This document shows positions 1 to 7,605 of a DNA stretch of 44,600 bases, piece after piece; positions within the stretch are counted from its first letter, which is position 1; every line of letters begins with the position of its first letter. The notes under the pieces are model-generated. The model had not been told where the DNA came from, made no database searches, and saw nothing but the letters and a program-made list of their open reading frames with translations. Position numbers and translations under genes: made by a program. This DNA comes from Deltaproteobacteria bacterium YD0425bin51 (GTDB taxonomy: Bacteria; Desulfobacterota; Desulfobacteria; Desulfobacterales; YD0425bin51), in assembly GCA_002753225.1 (NCBI GenBank), contig PDZS01000037.1, positions 1-44,600 of the forward strand, read 5' to 3'.

Positions 1-109
1 AAGTTTCAAAGAACTACACCGATTACAAACTATCATGGAATATAGGTGATGCAAAATCCATGCACGTAACATCAGTTATTAAATTAAATAAGTTAAGGAT
101 TAAATTTTT

Positions 110-2323
110 ATGGAAAACTATTATTTACTCAAAAAAAAATTGTTTAAAATCATTCAAGATATTAATAACTTATTCCTCATGGCAAATGATTTAAAAGAAA
201 GCCTTAAACCTGCTTTCTATTATTGGAAAAATACTCTCAATTCTGTAAATAAGGAAATATCTGAAGATATTATACGTGTTGCAGTAGTTGGAGCTATAAA
301 ATCTGGAAAAAGTACATTTATAAATTCTTTTTTAGAAGGAGATTATTTAAAGAGGGGAGCAGGTGTTGTTACTTCAATTGTAACCCGTTTAAGAGGAGGA
401 GAAAAGCTCAAAGCCACTCTTTTTTTAAAATCAATAGAGGAAATAAACTCTGATATAAATCGAGCTGTTATTTTATTGCCTTCCCTAAACAAATTAGAAG
501 ACATAGATATTAGAAATTCAAAGAACAGGATTACAATAGATAATGTTCTAAATTCACTTTTAGGAGACGAACTTATATCAGACAATACGCGGAATATAAA
601 CAGTGTTCTTTTGTCTTCTTATATAAAAGGATATGAAAAAGTAAAAGATCTGTTAAAACATGAAACTATTATATATGAAGATGATGAATTTAAAAAACAT
701 CATGATTTTACTGGTGATGACAATTTAGCAGTATTTTTGAGAGACATTGCATTAGAAGTCAAATCAGATTTTCGTGATATTGAAATAGCTGACTGTCAGG
801 GTAGCGATTCTGTAAATCCTCTTCATCTTGCAATGATTGAAGATTATCTAATGGTAACCCATTTAATTATTTATGTTATTAGCAGTAGAACTGGACTTAG
901 GAGAGCTGATATAAGATTTTTAAACATAATAAAAAAAATGGGGATCATAGATAATATTATTTTTATTATAAATATCGATTTTTCTGAACATGACTCTATG
1001 GATTCCCTAAATACACTAATTGAAAAAATCAAAGGAGACCTGTCTATAGTGAAACAAAACCCTCAAATTTTTTCATTATCAGGACTTTATAATCTATTTC
1101 AAGCAAATACCAATAAAATTTCCCTGAAAGATACAGAAAGGTTTAAACAATGGGATAATGATAAAAATTTTACTGATTTTTCTAACAAAGAAACAAAACT
1201 CTTTAAAAAATCTTTTACAGAAAAAATTAATAAAGAACGTTATACTCTGCTTCTCCAAAATCATATTGAAAGACTTAATCTGATTCTATCTAACATTTTG
1301 CATTGGATACGCATAAATCAAGATATTTTTACTAGAGATAAAGAGAGCGCATATAAATTAATTGATAAGATTAACTACCACCAAAATAAAATGAATCAAT
1401 TAAAAGATATGATAAAAACAACATTAGATGGGGTGGTTTTAAAAATCAAAAAGGAAGCAGGTTATGAGATAGATAGATTTTTTGATGCTAAATATGGGGA
1501 ATTATTGAAAGACTTAACTAATTTTATTAGAGAGTATAATGTTTCATATGATAAATACCAAAAAATAGATAATTCAAATTTTTTAAATATATTATTCATG
1601 GTCTTTAATGAATTTAGAGAGGCTATAGATCATTATATAGCAGAATCTATAAACCCCAGAGTAATGCATTTTATTATAAATTATGAACGCAAAATCAAAG
1701 AAGAGCTAAGCGCTATATCAGAACCTTATGATAAAATGATTTATGAAGCTGTTTCTGAATATAGCATAGCGATTTTAGAAAATTTATCACTTTCATTAAA
1801 TGAAGATCAAAGAAATAGCATTGATTTATTGGATATTGAATCCATAAAAGGAACTCTTTCCCTTAAATTACCTCCTATACATACCATTATGCGATATTCA
1901 ACAACAATTAAAACAGAAGCAATGCTAAAACTTGGGTTTTATAAGGTTAAAAAATTTTTTAGAGAGCGCATATTTAAGAAAAAAGATAGTAAAAACATTA
2001 GAAGTGAGATTGGCGCTTTAAAACATGGGATAATGAAAATGAAACGTGAAACTGATAAATCAATTATATATCATTTTAAAGACTATAAGGAAAATATTAA
2101 ATTTCAATATATGTTTAAAATTATCGATGCGCTTGTAAATAATTTATATGAAATTTTAATGGAAAGATTCCAGATTTACTTTTCAGATATATCTAAAATA
2201 AATGAGCTTATAAATAACAATCAAAATGATAAAGATAAAATCGTTGATATTTTGAAAGAGATGGAAAAAGCTTCAAATAAAATTCATGAGGAACTATTTT
2301 CAATCAAGCTACAAGGTTTATAA
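110..2323 (+). CDS. Dynamin-like GTPase, 737 aa
   Basis: Large GTPase of the bacterial dynamin superfamily, expected to act in membrane remodelling or repair. The P-loop GAIKSGKS is at residues 61-68, a G3-like DCQGSD begins near residue 228 (the family usually has DxPG), and a G4-like NID lies near residue 288 where N/TKxD is normal. The C-terminal half is long, charged and helical, as expected for a stalk. AAGGA about 10 nt upstream supports the ATG at 110. The gene stands alone on this strand and its last 20 nt overlap the end of the convergent SprA-like gene. Many bacterial dynamins are encoded as pairs; no partner is visible, although the upstream neighbour lies outside the window. The family call is firm, the cellular role unknown. 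Confidence 0.8.
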   Translation: MENYYLLKKKLFKIIQDINNLFLMANDLKESLKPAFYYWKNTLNSVNKEISEDIIRVAVVGAIKSGKSTFINSFLEGDYLKRGAGVVTSIVTRLRGGEKLKATLFLKSIEEINSDINRAVILLPSLNKLEDIDIRNSKNRITIDNVLNSLLGDELISDNTRNINSVLLSSYIKGYEKVKDLLKHETIIYEDDEFKKHHDFTGDDNLAVFLRDIALEVKSDFRDIEIADCQGSDSVNPLHLAMIEDYLMVTHLIIYVISSRTGLRRADIRFLNIIKKMGIIDNIIFIINIDFSEHDSMDSLNTLIEKIKGDLSIVKQNPQIFSLSGLYNLFQANTNKISLKDTERFKQWDNDKNFTDFSNKETKLFKKSFTEKINKERYTLLLQNHIERLNLILSNILHWIRINQDIFTRDKESAYKLIDKINYHQNKMNQLKDMIKTTLDGVVLKIKKEAGYEIDRFFDAKYGELLKDLTNFIREYNVSYDKYQKIDNSNFLNILFMVFNEFREAIDHYIAESINPRVMHFIINYERKIKEELSAISEPYDKMIYEAVSEYSIAILENLSLSLNEDQRNSIDLLDIESIKGTLSLKLPPIHTIMRYSTTIKTEAMLKLGFYKVKKFFRERIFKKKDSKNIRSEIGALKHGIMKMKRETDKSIIYHFKDYKENIKFQYMFKIIDALVNNLYEILMERFQIYFSDISKINELINNNQNDKDKIVDILKEMEKASNKIHEELFSIKLQGL

Positions 2324-2930
2324 GAGAACCTCTTGCAGTTTTATTATCTGAATCCTTTTCATATGGATTGGACGATGATTTTTGAGAGCCTTTTACAAGA
2401 CTCATTTGCTGCAAGTCTATTTGTGCTCTAAAACTATTTTGCATTGCCTGAGATGCAACAGCTTTATCTGGGCCTGAGGGATCAGCTGGAGCTAGCGCTG
2501 CCCCCCTTACAACCTGCATTTTAATTATTGTTGCTTGAGGGTTTCCTGAGACTGGTGATGAATCTATTCCAACTTCACCCCCTACAGCATAGTTTACGCC
2601 ATCAGGACCCCGCTGGTATGAATACTGAACTCCGCTTGTAATATAAGAACCTCCCGCAGATACATGAGCCATTTCGTGAGATCTTACGGCTGTATCCCTT
2701 GATCTTAGTTTATCAACAATAAGTCTTTCCTTGGTTGAAAGATCAGAAACATTCCGTACAGCTTTAGTCTTTGATTTAGAAGATTTAGAATTCAAATCTT
2801 CTTTTTTTTCTGGCTTTTCTGATTTGTCTAGTGCTTCTGGAGTTTTATTATTACCGTCTTTATTAGATGTGCCCCTAGAATAATTATCATAATATGATGT
2901 TTTCATTATTCTAGGAGTTATTGATATCAC
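2304..2930 (-). CDS. SprA-related putative metalloprotease, 208 aa
   Basis: Resembles the SprA-related / CJM1_0395 family of putative zinc metalloproteases. A hydrophilic, low-complexity Lys/Ser-rich N-terminal third (to about residue 65) precedes a conserved core with HEMAH (an HExxH zinc motif), then AGGSYITSG, GPDGVNYAVGGEVGID and ALAPADPSGPD, all typical of the family. The called start is a GTG six nt after the stop of the YcaO gene, which suggests translational coupling; an ATG at 2906 is an alternative with no clear ribosome site. Substrate and physiological role are unknown. Family identity is fairly sure, protease activity is inferred from the motif only. Confidence 0.75.
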   Translation of the reverse strand: MISITPRIMKTSYYDNYSRGTSNKDGNNKTPEALDKSEKPEKKEDLNSKSSKSKTKAVRNVSDLSTKERLIVDKLRSRDTAVRSHEMAHVSAGGSYITSGVQYSYQRGPDGVNYAVGGEVGIDSSPVSGNPQATIIKMQVVRGAALAPADPSGPDKAVASQAMQNSFRAQIDLQQMSLVKGSQKSSSNPYEKDSDNKTARGSLINLVA

Positions 2931-2936
2931 AGGTAT

Positions 2937-4676
2937 TTACCTTTGCTTTAATTTTTTTAAATTTTCTTTTGCAAATTGTATTGAAGGATCTAATGCCAAA
3001 GCTATTTCATAATTTACGATTGCTTTGTCTTTTTCTCCAATTTCACGGTAGTTCGATGCAACATTTGCATAATCAATAGCAGAGGTTGGGTCTATTTTTA
3101 AAACATTCTTAAAATATTCTATGGATTTTTCATGATCCTTCAATTTAAAATAACAAAAACCTAATAAATTATAAATATCAGTTCGTTCTTTGTCAATTCT
3201 TTCTCCTTCTTTTAAAATTTCAATCGCCTTATGATAATCTCCCATATCTTTTAGGCAAACACCCATATATGAATAAATAGAAGCCATATCTTCTTCTTTA
3301 GGGTTTAAATTTAAAGCTTTTTTAAAATAGGTTAAAGCTGTACTTGGATTATCTAATGACAAATAAGATGTTCCTAAATAAAATTTAATAAAATATTTTT
3401 CAGGAAATATTTTTTCTATTTCTGACAATTTATAAATTGCATTGTCTGGAGAATTATTTTTCGTAATATGTTTCCCCAAAAACATTAAAATATTTGTATT
3501 TGCGGCTCTTTCTCTAAAATGAGCACCAGGAATAATTGTATAAAATGCAGGTATTTGAAGCTCTTTGTGGGTAGTATTTATTAATATAACCTCCATATCT
3601 TTTCTTTTTAGAGCTTTTAAACAATTTTCAACTTCAATTTTAATATTTGCATTTGAAATATCAGGAAGCGTATTTATTGAAATTGTGCTATTATTATTAA
3701 TAATAAAATCAGCTTGACTGAGGTCCCTAAATTTAGGGAGTCCACTTGCTAAATAATTTGATCCAGAATTGAAATCACCTGCAAGCTGTGCAACTTCTGT
3801 AAGAGCTCTGCTAAATGCTTTTTGCGGACTAGGTGTAGTTCCTGCTGTCCATACAATTTCACTTTTTTTAGGAAATGTAGAAGGATCATACGCTAAAACT
3901 CCAATACTTGGAATACCCATGTCCAATGTAAAATCAGATACAAATAATTTAATGCCTGCTTTTTCATACTTTTTCAGCATTTCTAAAACCATTATATCTG
4001 ATGCTGAATAAATATCAATTAATGGAACTTTAACTTTTTGATTGCTTATTATAGATGAAACATGCCTTTCTACAATTTCGCAAATTCCTTGAGATATTGC
4101 TTCTTCTTGACAATTTCCTGCGCTTGGACCATTAAATTCATTAATTTCAAAAAACCAATCAAATGGAATAAGTATCTCTTTATTTTGGCTTAAATTAAAA
4201 CCCCATGTCCATTTAAATTCCATATTTTCAAATATCTTACGCGCTTCTTCAACATCTTGTGACTCATCATGCACTGATTTTGCAATCAATTCAAAAGGAA
4301 TAACCTCTTCTTTATTTAAATCTTTATATTTTTTAACGGTAAAATTTTTTTCCTCTTTACAAAAGCTAAAAAAACTGAATCTCTCAGCTAGTTCCATTAC
4401 AGCACTTGCTTCTGCTTGAGCAGGTGTTGCACCTTTTCCCATTTGTTTTTTTGTGTTAGTTGCACTAATTGCATCTTTTCCGCAAATACTAAAAAAAACA
4501 GGAATATCAAGTCTTCCATTATCTATTCTTACTGTTTGCTCTAAAATATCTAAATTTAAACTTTTGAGTTTATTTTTAAATTCGAAGGTAGTCTCTTCTG
4601 GAGTTTTTACCTTATCTTGATCCAATGTAAAATTCTTAAACGCATCTTTTAATATTATCTTGTTTTTTTCATTCAT
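2937..4676 (-). CDS. YcaO-family protein with C-terminal TPR repeats
   Basis: YcaO enzymes use ATP to activate peptide amide bonds (azoline or thioamide formation); E. coli YcaO is linked to ribosomal protein S12 beta-methylthiolation. The YcaO core spans roughly residues 45-390. It shows the ATP/Mg motif S-x3-E-x2-ER (residues 91-99) and a second motif EEAISQGICEIVER near residues 190-205. At least four TPR units occupy about residues 400-579 (GVCLKDMGDYHKAIEIL, GFCYFKLKDHEKSIEYF and others). GAAGGAAG upstream supports the ATG. No TfuA-like partner, E1-like partner or precursor peptide is adjacent; the only close partner is the SprA-like gene directly downstream. It could be the housekeeping-type YcaO or an uncharacterised peptide modifier. 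Confidence 0.85.
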   Translation of the reverse strand: MNEKNKIILKDAFKNFTLDQDKVKTPEETTFEFKNKLKSLNLDILEQTVRIDNGRLDIPVFFSICGKDAISATNTKKQMGKGATPAQAEASAVMELAERFSFFSFCKEEKNFTVKKYKDLNKEEVIPFELIAKSVHDESQDVEEARKIFENMEFKWTWGFNLSQNKEILIPFDWFFEINEFNGPSAGNCQEEAISQGICEIVERHVSSIISNQKVKVPLIDIYSASDIMVLEMLKKYEKAGIKLFVSDFTLDMGIPSIGVLAYDPSTFPKKSEIVWTAGTTPSPQKAFSRALTEVAQLAGDFNSGSNYLASGLPKFRDLSQADFIINNNSTISINTLPDISNANIKIEVENCLKALKRKDMEVILINTTHKELQIPAFYTIIPGAHFRERAANTNILMFLGKHITKNNSPDNAIYKLSEIEKIFPEKYFIKFYLGTSYLSLDNPSTALTYFKKALNLNPKEEDMASIYSYMGVCLKDMGDYHKAIEILKEGERIDKERTDIYNLLGFCYFKLKDHEKSIEYFKNVLKIDPTSAIDYANVASNYREIGEKDKAIVNYEIALALDPSIQFAKENLKKLKQR

Positions 4677-4777
4677 AAAACAAATCTTCCTTCTCCAAGC
4701 TTTAACATAATGAGATAAATCTACTCAATATTTTGAACATTCATTTATAGTAAGCCAAATTTTTATTGTTTGCAATA

Positions 4778-4805
4778 TTGGCATTTGATATATAATTTTT
4801 ATAAA
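4778..4805 (+). promoter_or_regulatory. Possible sigma70 promoter for the acyltransferase gene
   Basis: TTGGCA at 4778-4783 and TATAAA at 4800-4805 are separated by 16 nt, 23 nt before the start codon. The leader is short and the region is very AT-rich, so this is a weak call. Confidence 0.3.
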
Positions 4806-4827
4806 CTATTAAATTTAGGAAACAAAA

Positions 4828-5598
4828 ATGATTGATGGATATGGTTTTGATAAGGCATTCCATGACAACTTCATGAAGCTTTTAGATTTTATGGCAAATT
4901 ATTATTGGCGAATTGAAGTAGAAGGAATTGAAAACATACCTGAAGATAGAGGCGCACTTCTAGTAATGAATCACGCTGGAACAATTGCAATTGATGTTCT
5001 TATGATTAAGCAGATAATTTATCGCAAAACACCTAAAAATAGAATAGCATGGTCTTTAATGGCAGACTTTGTAACATATACTCCTTTTGTTGGAGATATA
5101 TATTGGCGCACAGGTAATGTTTTGGCCTGCTGGGAAAATGGTTTTCGTCTGCTTAATGATGATCAGCTCGTAATAGTATGTCCTGAAGGAACTAAAGGAG
5201 TAGGCAAGCATTTTATAAAACGTTATCAGCTTGTTCCTTTTGGTAAAGGAGGTTTTGCAAGACTTGCCATTCAATCTGATGTTCCTATTATTCCAATTTC
5301 AGTTGTAGGTTCAGAAGAAATATTTCCTGTAATATATAAAAATTATCCCATTGGCCAGCTTTTTGGTTTTCCTTATTTTCCAGTAACATTAAATCTTCTT
5401 TTTTTAGGTCCGCTCTTCTTTGTGCCAATTCCATCAAAATGGCGAATACAATTTGGAGAACCAATTTATCCTTCTGAATATAAAAACAAAGGAATTGATA
5501 TAGATAAAATAGACCAAATCATCGCCCAAGATATTGAAAACACAATAAAACGTCAGTTGTCGGAACAACTAAAAAAGAGACATTTCATCTTTTTTTAA
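4828..5598 (+). CDS. Lysophospholipid acyltransferase family protein (PlsC-like)
   Basis: Membrane-associated glycerolipid acyltransferase of the LPLAT superfamily, likely transferring acyl groups to a lysophospholipid or related acceptor. The catalytic block is NHAGTIAID (His then Asp seven residues later, the H-x6-D spacing of the MGAT/DGAT-like LPLAT subgroup rather than the H-x4-D of classical PlsC). It is followed by VCPEGTKG, which matches the FPEG block, and VPIIPISVVG. Length of 256 aa suits the family. It lies 10 nt upstream of an SDR gene and the two probably form an operon; such pairs are common in proteobacteria. Exact substrate is not predictable. Confidence 0.85.
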   Translation: MIDGYGFDKAFHDNFMKLLDFMANYYWRIEVEGIENIPEDRGALLVMNHAGTIAIDVLMIKQIIYRKTPKNRIAWSLMADFVTYTPFVGDIYWRTGNVLACWENGFRLLNDDQLVIVCPEGTKGVGKHFIKRYQLVPFGKGGFARLAIQSDVPIIPISVVGSEEIFPVIYKNYPIGQLFGFPYFPVTLNLLFLGPLFFVPIPSKWRIQFGEPIYPSEYKNKGIDIDKIDQIIAQDIENTIKRQLSEQLKKRHFIFF

Positions 5599-5608
5599 AG
5601 GTTTAGAT

Positions 5609-6550
5609 ATGAAAAAAATAGCTATTACAGGAACACAATATTATTGGGGAAACAAAGCATTAACTACTATAAAAGAAAAAGGGGATATTGAATCTATTAT
5701 TTCATTGGATATAAATCCGCCAAAGCAAAAAGATGTAAAACATATAAAGCTTACTTTTAAAAAACCTTTTCACACAGAATGGGTAAAAAGCTTGGAAAAA
5801 ATATCCCCAGATATTCTTATAATGTGCCCATTTGGTCCTGATCATTGTTACCAGGAAAATTTAGATAATCATATAAACTGGTCCCAAAACTCTTTAAGAA
5901 TTTTTTTAAAGGCAGTAGAGCTTGAGATTCCAAAAATAATTGTCCTGTCTTCAAATCTTGTTTATGGACCACGTTATCACAACCCAGCTTTTTTAACAGA
6001 AGACTCTCTGCTTCTGGGCGATAGAAATTTTCAGCGCATAAGAAGCTTCATAGAGTTAGAAGAAGCCTGTCTTGCAGCTCTTTCGTCTAAACTAAACCGT
6101 TCTTCCATAATAATTTTAAGATCAGCAACAGCTCTAGGCAAAACAATAGATAACTTTATGACCCGTTTTTGTAAGCTTCCAATAATACCTTTAATTATGG
6201 GTTTTGATCCAGTATTACAGTTTATACATGAAGATGATGTTGTTTTGGCAATTATTAAAGCAATTGAAAGCAAAGCTAAAGGTCCTATTAATATTGCTGG
6301 CAGAGGTTTTATTTCATGCAAAGAGTTTTTCGATATACTTGAAAAACCAACTATTCCAATATTTCATTCCATAGCAAACTATATAAGTAAAAGGCTTTGG
6401 AGATGGAATTTAACTGAATTTTCCCCTGCCCTCATGTCAATACTCAGATTTAGAATGGTAGTTGACACAAAAAAATCAGAAGAAGAGTTAAACTTTATAC
6501 CTAAAAATTCAATGCAAACTACTATCCTTGAATTTAAAGAAACTCTGTAA
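5609..6550 (+). CDS. SDR / NAD-dependent epimerase-like protein, 313 aa
   Basis: Extended short-chain dehydrogenase/epimerase-type Rossmann protein. The N-terminus starts directly with the beta-strand and nucleotide loop (KKIAITGTQYYWGNKAL), a variant of GxxGxxG. A SSNLVYGPRY block corresponds to the strand preceding the usual active site and LRSATALG to the later cofactor region. The canonical YxxxK pair is not evident: the expected area reads RIRSFIELEEACL, so catalysis may be lost or unusual. It is co-transcribed with the preceding acyltransferase, suggesting a shared lipid or surface-related role. Function unknown beyond fold. Confidence 0.75.
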   Translation: MKKIAITGTQYYWGNKALTTIKEKGDIESIISLDINPPKQKDVKHIKLTFKKPFHTEWVKSLEKISPDILIMCPFGPDHCYQENLDNHINWSQNSLRIFLKAVELEIPKIIVLSSNLVYGPRYHNPAFLTEDSLLLGDRNFQRIRSFIELEEACLAALSSKLNRSSIIILRSATALGKTIDNFMTRFCKLPIIPLIMGFDPVLQFIHEDDVVLAIIKAIESKAKGPINIAGRGFISCKEFFDILEKPTIPIFHSIANYISKRLWRWNLTEFSPALMSILRFRMVVDTKKSEEELNFIPKNSMQTTILEFKETL

Positions 6551-6568
6551 ATTATTTTTCCTTTTCAA

Positions 6569-6597
6569 TTGACCCATTCCAAACTATCTGATATATT
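6569..6597 (+). promoter_or_regulatory. Sigma70 promoter of tRNA-Ala
   Basis: TTGACC at 6569-6574 and TATATT at 6592-6597 are separated by exactly 17 nt. The predicted transcription start is about 10 nt before the mature tRNA. Confidence 0.65.
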
Positions 6598-6614
6598 CCC
6601 TAGGTTTTATGGAC

Positions 6615-6687
6615 GGGGATGTAGCTCAGCTGGGAGAGCGTGGCGTTCGCAATGCCAAGGTCAGGGGTTCAATCCCCCTCATCTCCA
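6615..6687 (+). tRNA. tRNA-Ala (anticodon CGC)
   Basis: A 73-nt cloverleaf folds by eye: acceptor GGGGATG/CATCTCC with a G3.U70 wobble, the classic alanine identity element; D arm GCTC/GAGC; anticodon stem TGGCG/TGCCA around loop TTCGCAA; T arm AGGGG/CCCCT. The discriminator is A and CCA is not encoded. Anticodon CGC reads GCG codons. Confidence 0.95.
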
Positions 6688-6740
6688 TAATAATTATGAT
6701 TATGATGAAAAAAAATATAAAGCTCTATTCATTGAAAAAA

Positions 6741-6768
6741 TTGCCATTCAGAACTATTTCCATAGAAT
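6741..6768 (+). promoter_or_regulatory. Possible sigma70 promoter upstream of hisA
   Basis: TTGCCA at 6741-6746 and TAGAAT at 6763-6768 with a 16-nt spacer, about 50 nt before the hisA start. Plausible by sequence only. Confidence 0.35.
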
Positions 6769-6817
6769 CTTCATGAGTTAACTTCTTCTATATTAATTAT
6801 TTATAGGAACGATAAAT

Positions 6818-7567
6818 ATGCAAATTATCCCGGCAGTTGATATAAAAAATGGTAAATGTGTTAGATTACTTCAAGGACGCATGGATGCAGAAACAGTTTT
6901 TTCAGATGATCCTTCTGCTATGGCTAAAAAATGGGAAGATGAAGGAGCTCGTATTATACATGTTGTTGATTTAGACGGCGCGGTAAAAAAAGAACCGCAA
7001 AATACTGATTCTATAAAGCAAATTATAAAAAAAGTTAAAGCTGATATTCAAATAGGCGGAGGTATTAGAAATTTAGAAACCATTGAAAAATATATTTCCA
7101 TTGGCGTAAAACGTGTAGTAATTGGAACTGAAGCTATAATAAATCCTAAATTTGTAAAAGAAGCTTGCAAGTTATACCCAGGTCATATTGCTGTTGGTAT
7201 TGATGCAAAGGAAGGTTATGTCGCAATTGATGGCTGGACCAAAACAACTAAAGTCAAAGCTATTGATCTTGCAAAAGAGTTTGAAAACAGCGGGGTGAGT
7301 GTAATTATTTTTACTGATATTTACCGTGACGGTATGCAGACTGGAATAAACGTTGATGAAACAAGAAAGATTAAAGAGGCTATCTCAATACCAGTTATTG
7401 CTTCAGGCGGTGTTTCAAATATTGATGATATTTTACACCTCATCCCTCTATATAAAATAGGTGTAATTGGAGTAATTGTCGGAAGAGCACTTTATTCAAA
7501 CTCACTAAATTTATCTTATGCAATATCTATTGTAGAGACGCACGGCCGTGCGTCTCTACATATTTGA
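6818..7567 (+). CDS. hisA: Phosphoribosylformimino-AICAR ribotide isomerase
   Basis: Histidine biosynthesis enzyme converting ProFAR to PRFAR, a cytosolic (beta/alpha)8 barrel. The start MQIIPAVDIKNGKCVRL carries the N-terminal catalytic Asp8. VGIDAKEG carries the second catalytic Asp, and IGGGIRN and VIASGGVS form the phosphate-binding loops. The length of 249 aa is near normal, but the last ten or so residues (VETHGRASLH) are encoded by a 28-bp palindromic repeat that has overwritten the original end of the gene. No other his genes are in the window. AGGA upstream of the ATG serves as ribosome site. Confidence 0.95.
   Translation: MQIIPAVDIKNGKCVRLLQGRMDAETVFSDDPSAMAKKWEDEGARIIHVVDLDGAVKKEPQNTDSIKQIIKKVKADIQIGGGIRNLETIEKYISIGVKRVVIGTEAIINPKFVKEACKLYPGHIAVGIDAKEGYVAIDGWTKTTKVKAIDLAKEFENSGVSVIIFTDIYRDGMQTGINVDETRKIKEAISIPVIASGGVSNIDDILHLIPLYKIGVIGVIVGRALYSNSLNLSYAISIVETHGRASLHI
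7531..7560. repeat. Perfect palindromic repeat, copy 1 (3' end of hisA)
   Basis: A perfect 30-bp palindrome with a 28-bp core of arms GTAGAGACGCACGG and CCGTGCGTCTCTAC. The core recurs at 24661-24688 and 36464-36491. Here it is translated in frame as VETHGRASLH and lies directly before the hisA stop. It is strongly G+C-rich against its surroundings. Confidence 0.9.
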
Positions 7568-7588
7568 TGCACAGCCATGCATATCTAT
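7565..7588. repeat. Decayed second copy of the palindrome
   Basis: GATGCACAGCCATGCAT followed by ATCTA matches GACGCACGGCCGTGCGTCTCTA with differences mainly of the C-to-T/G-to-A type. It follows copy 1 directly and resembles the partial second copy beside the cydB insertion. Probably a mutated tandem copy. Confidence 0.45.
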
Positions 7589-7605
7589 AGGTATATAATT
7601 TTATT

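Noticed and set aside
3..194. Open frame from the window edge into the start of the dynamin gene
   Set aside because: It could be the tail of an upstream gene, but the composition is AT-rich, the peptide is not recognisable, and it overlaps a well-supported start.
6569..6781. 70-codon open frame over the tRNA-Ala region
   Set aside because: It runs through the promoter and tRNA and has no ribosome site; an artefact of the RNA gene.
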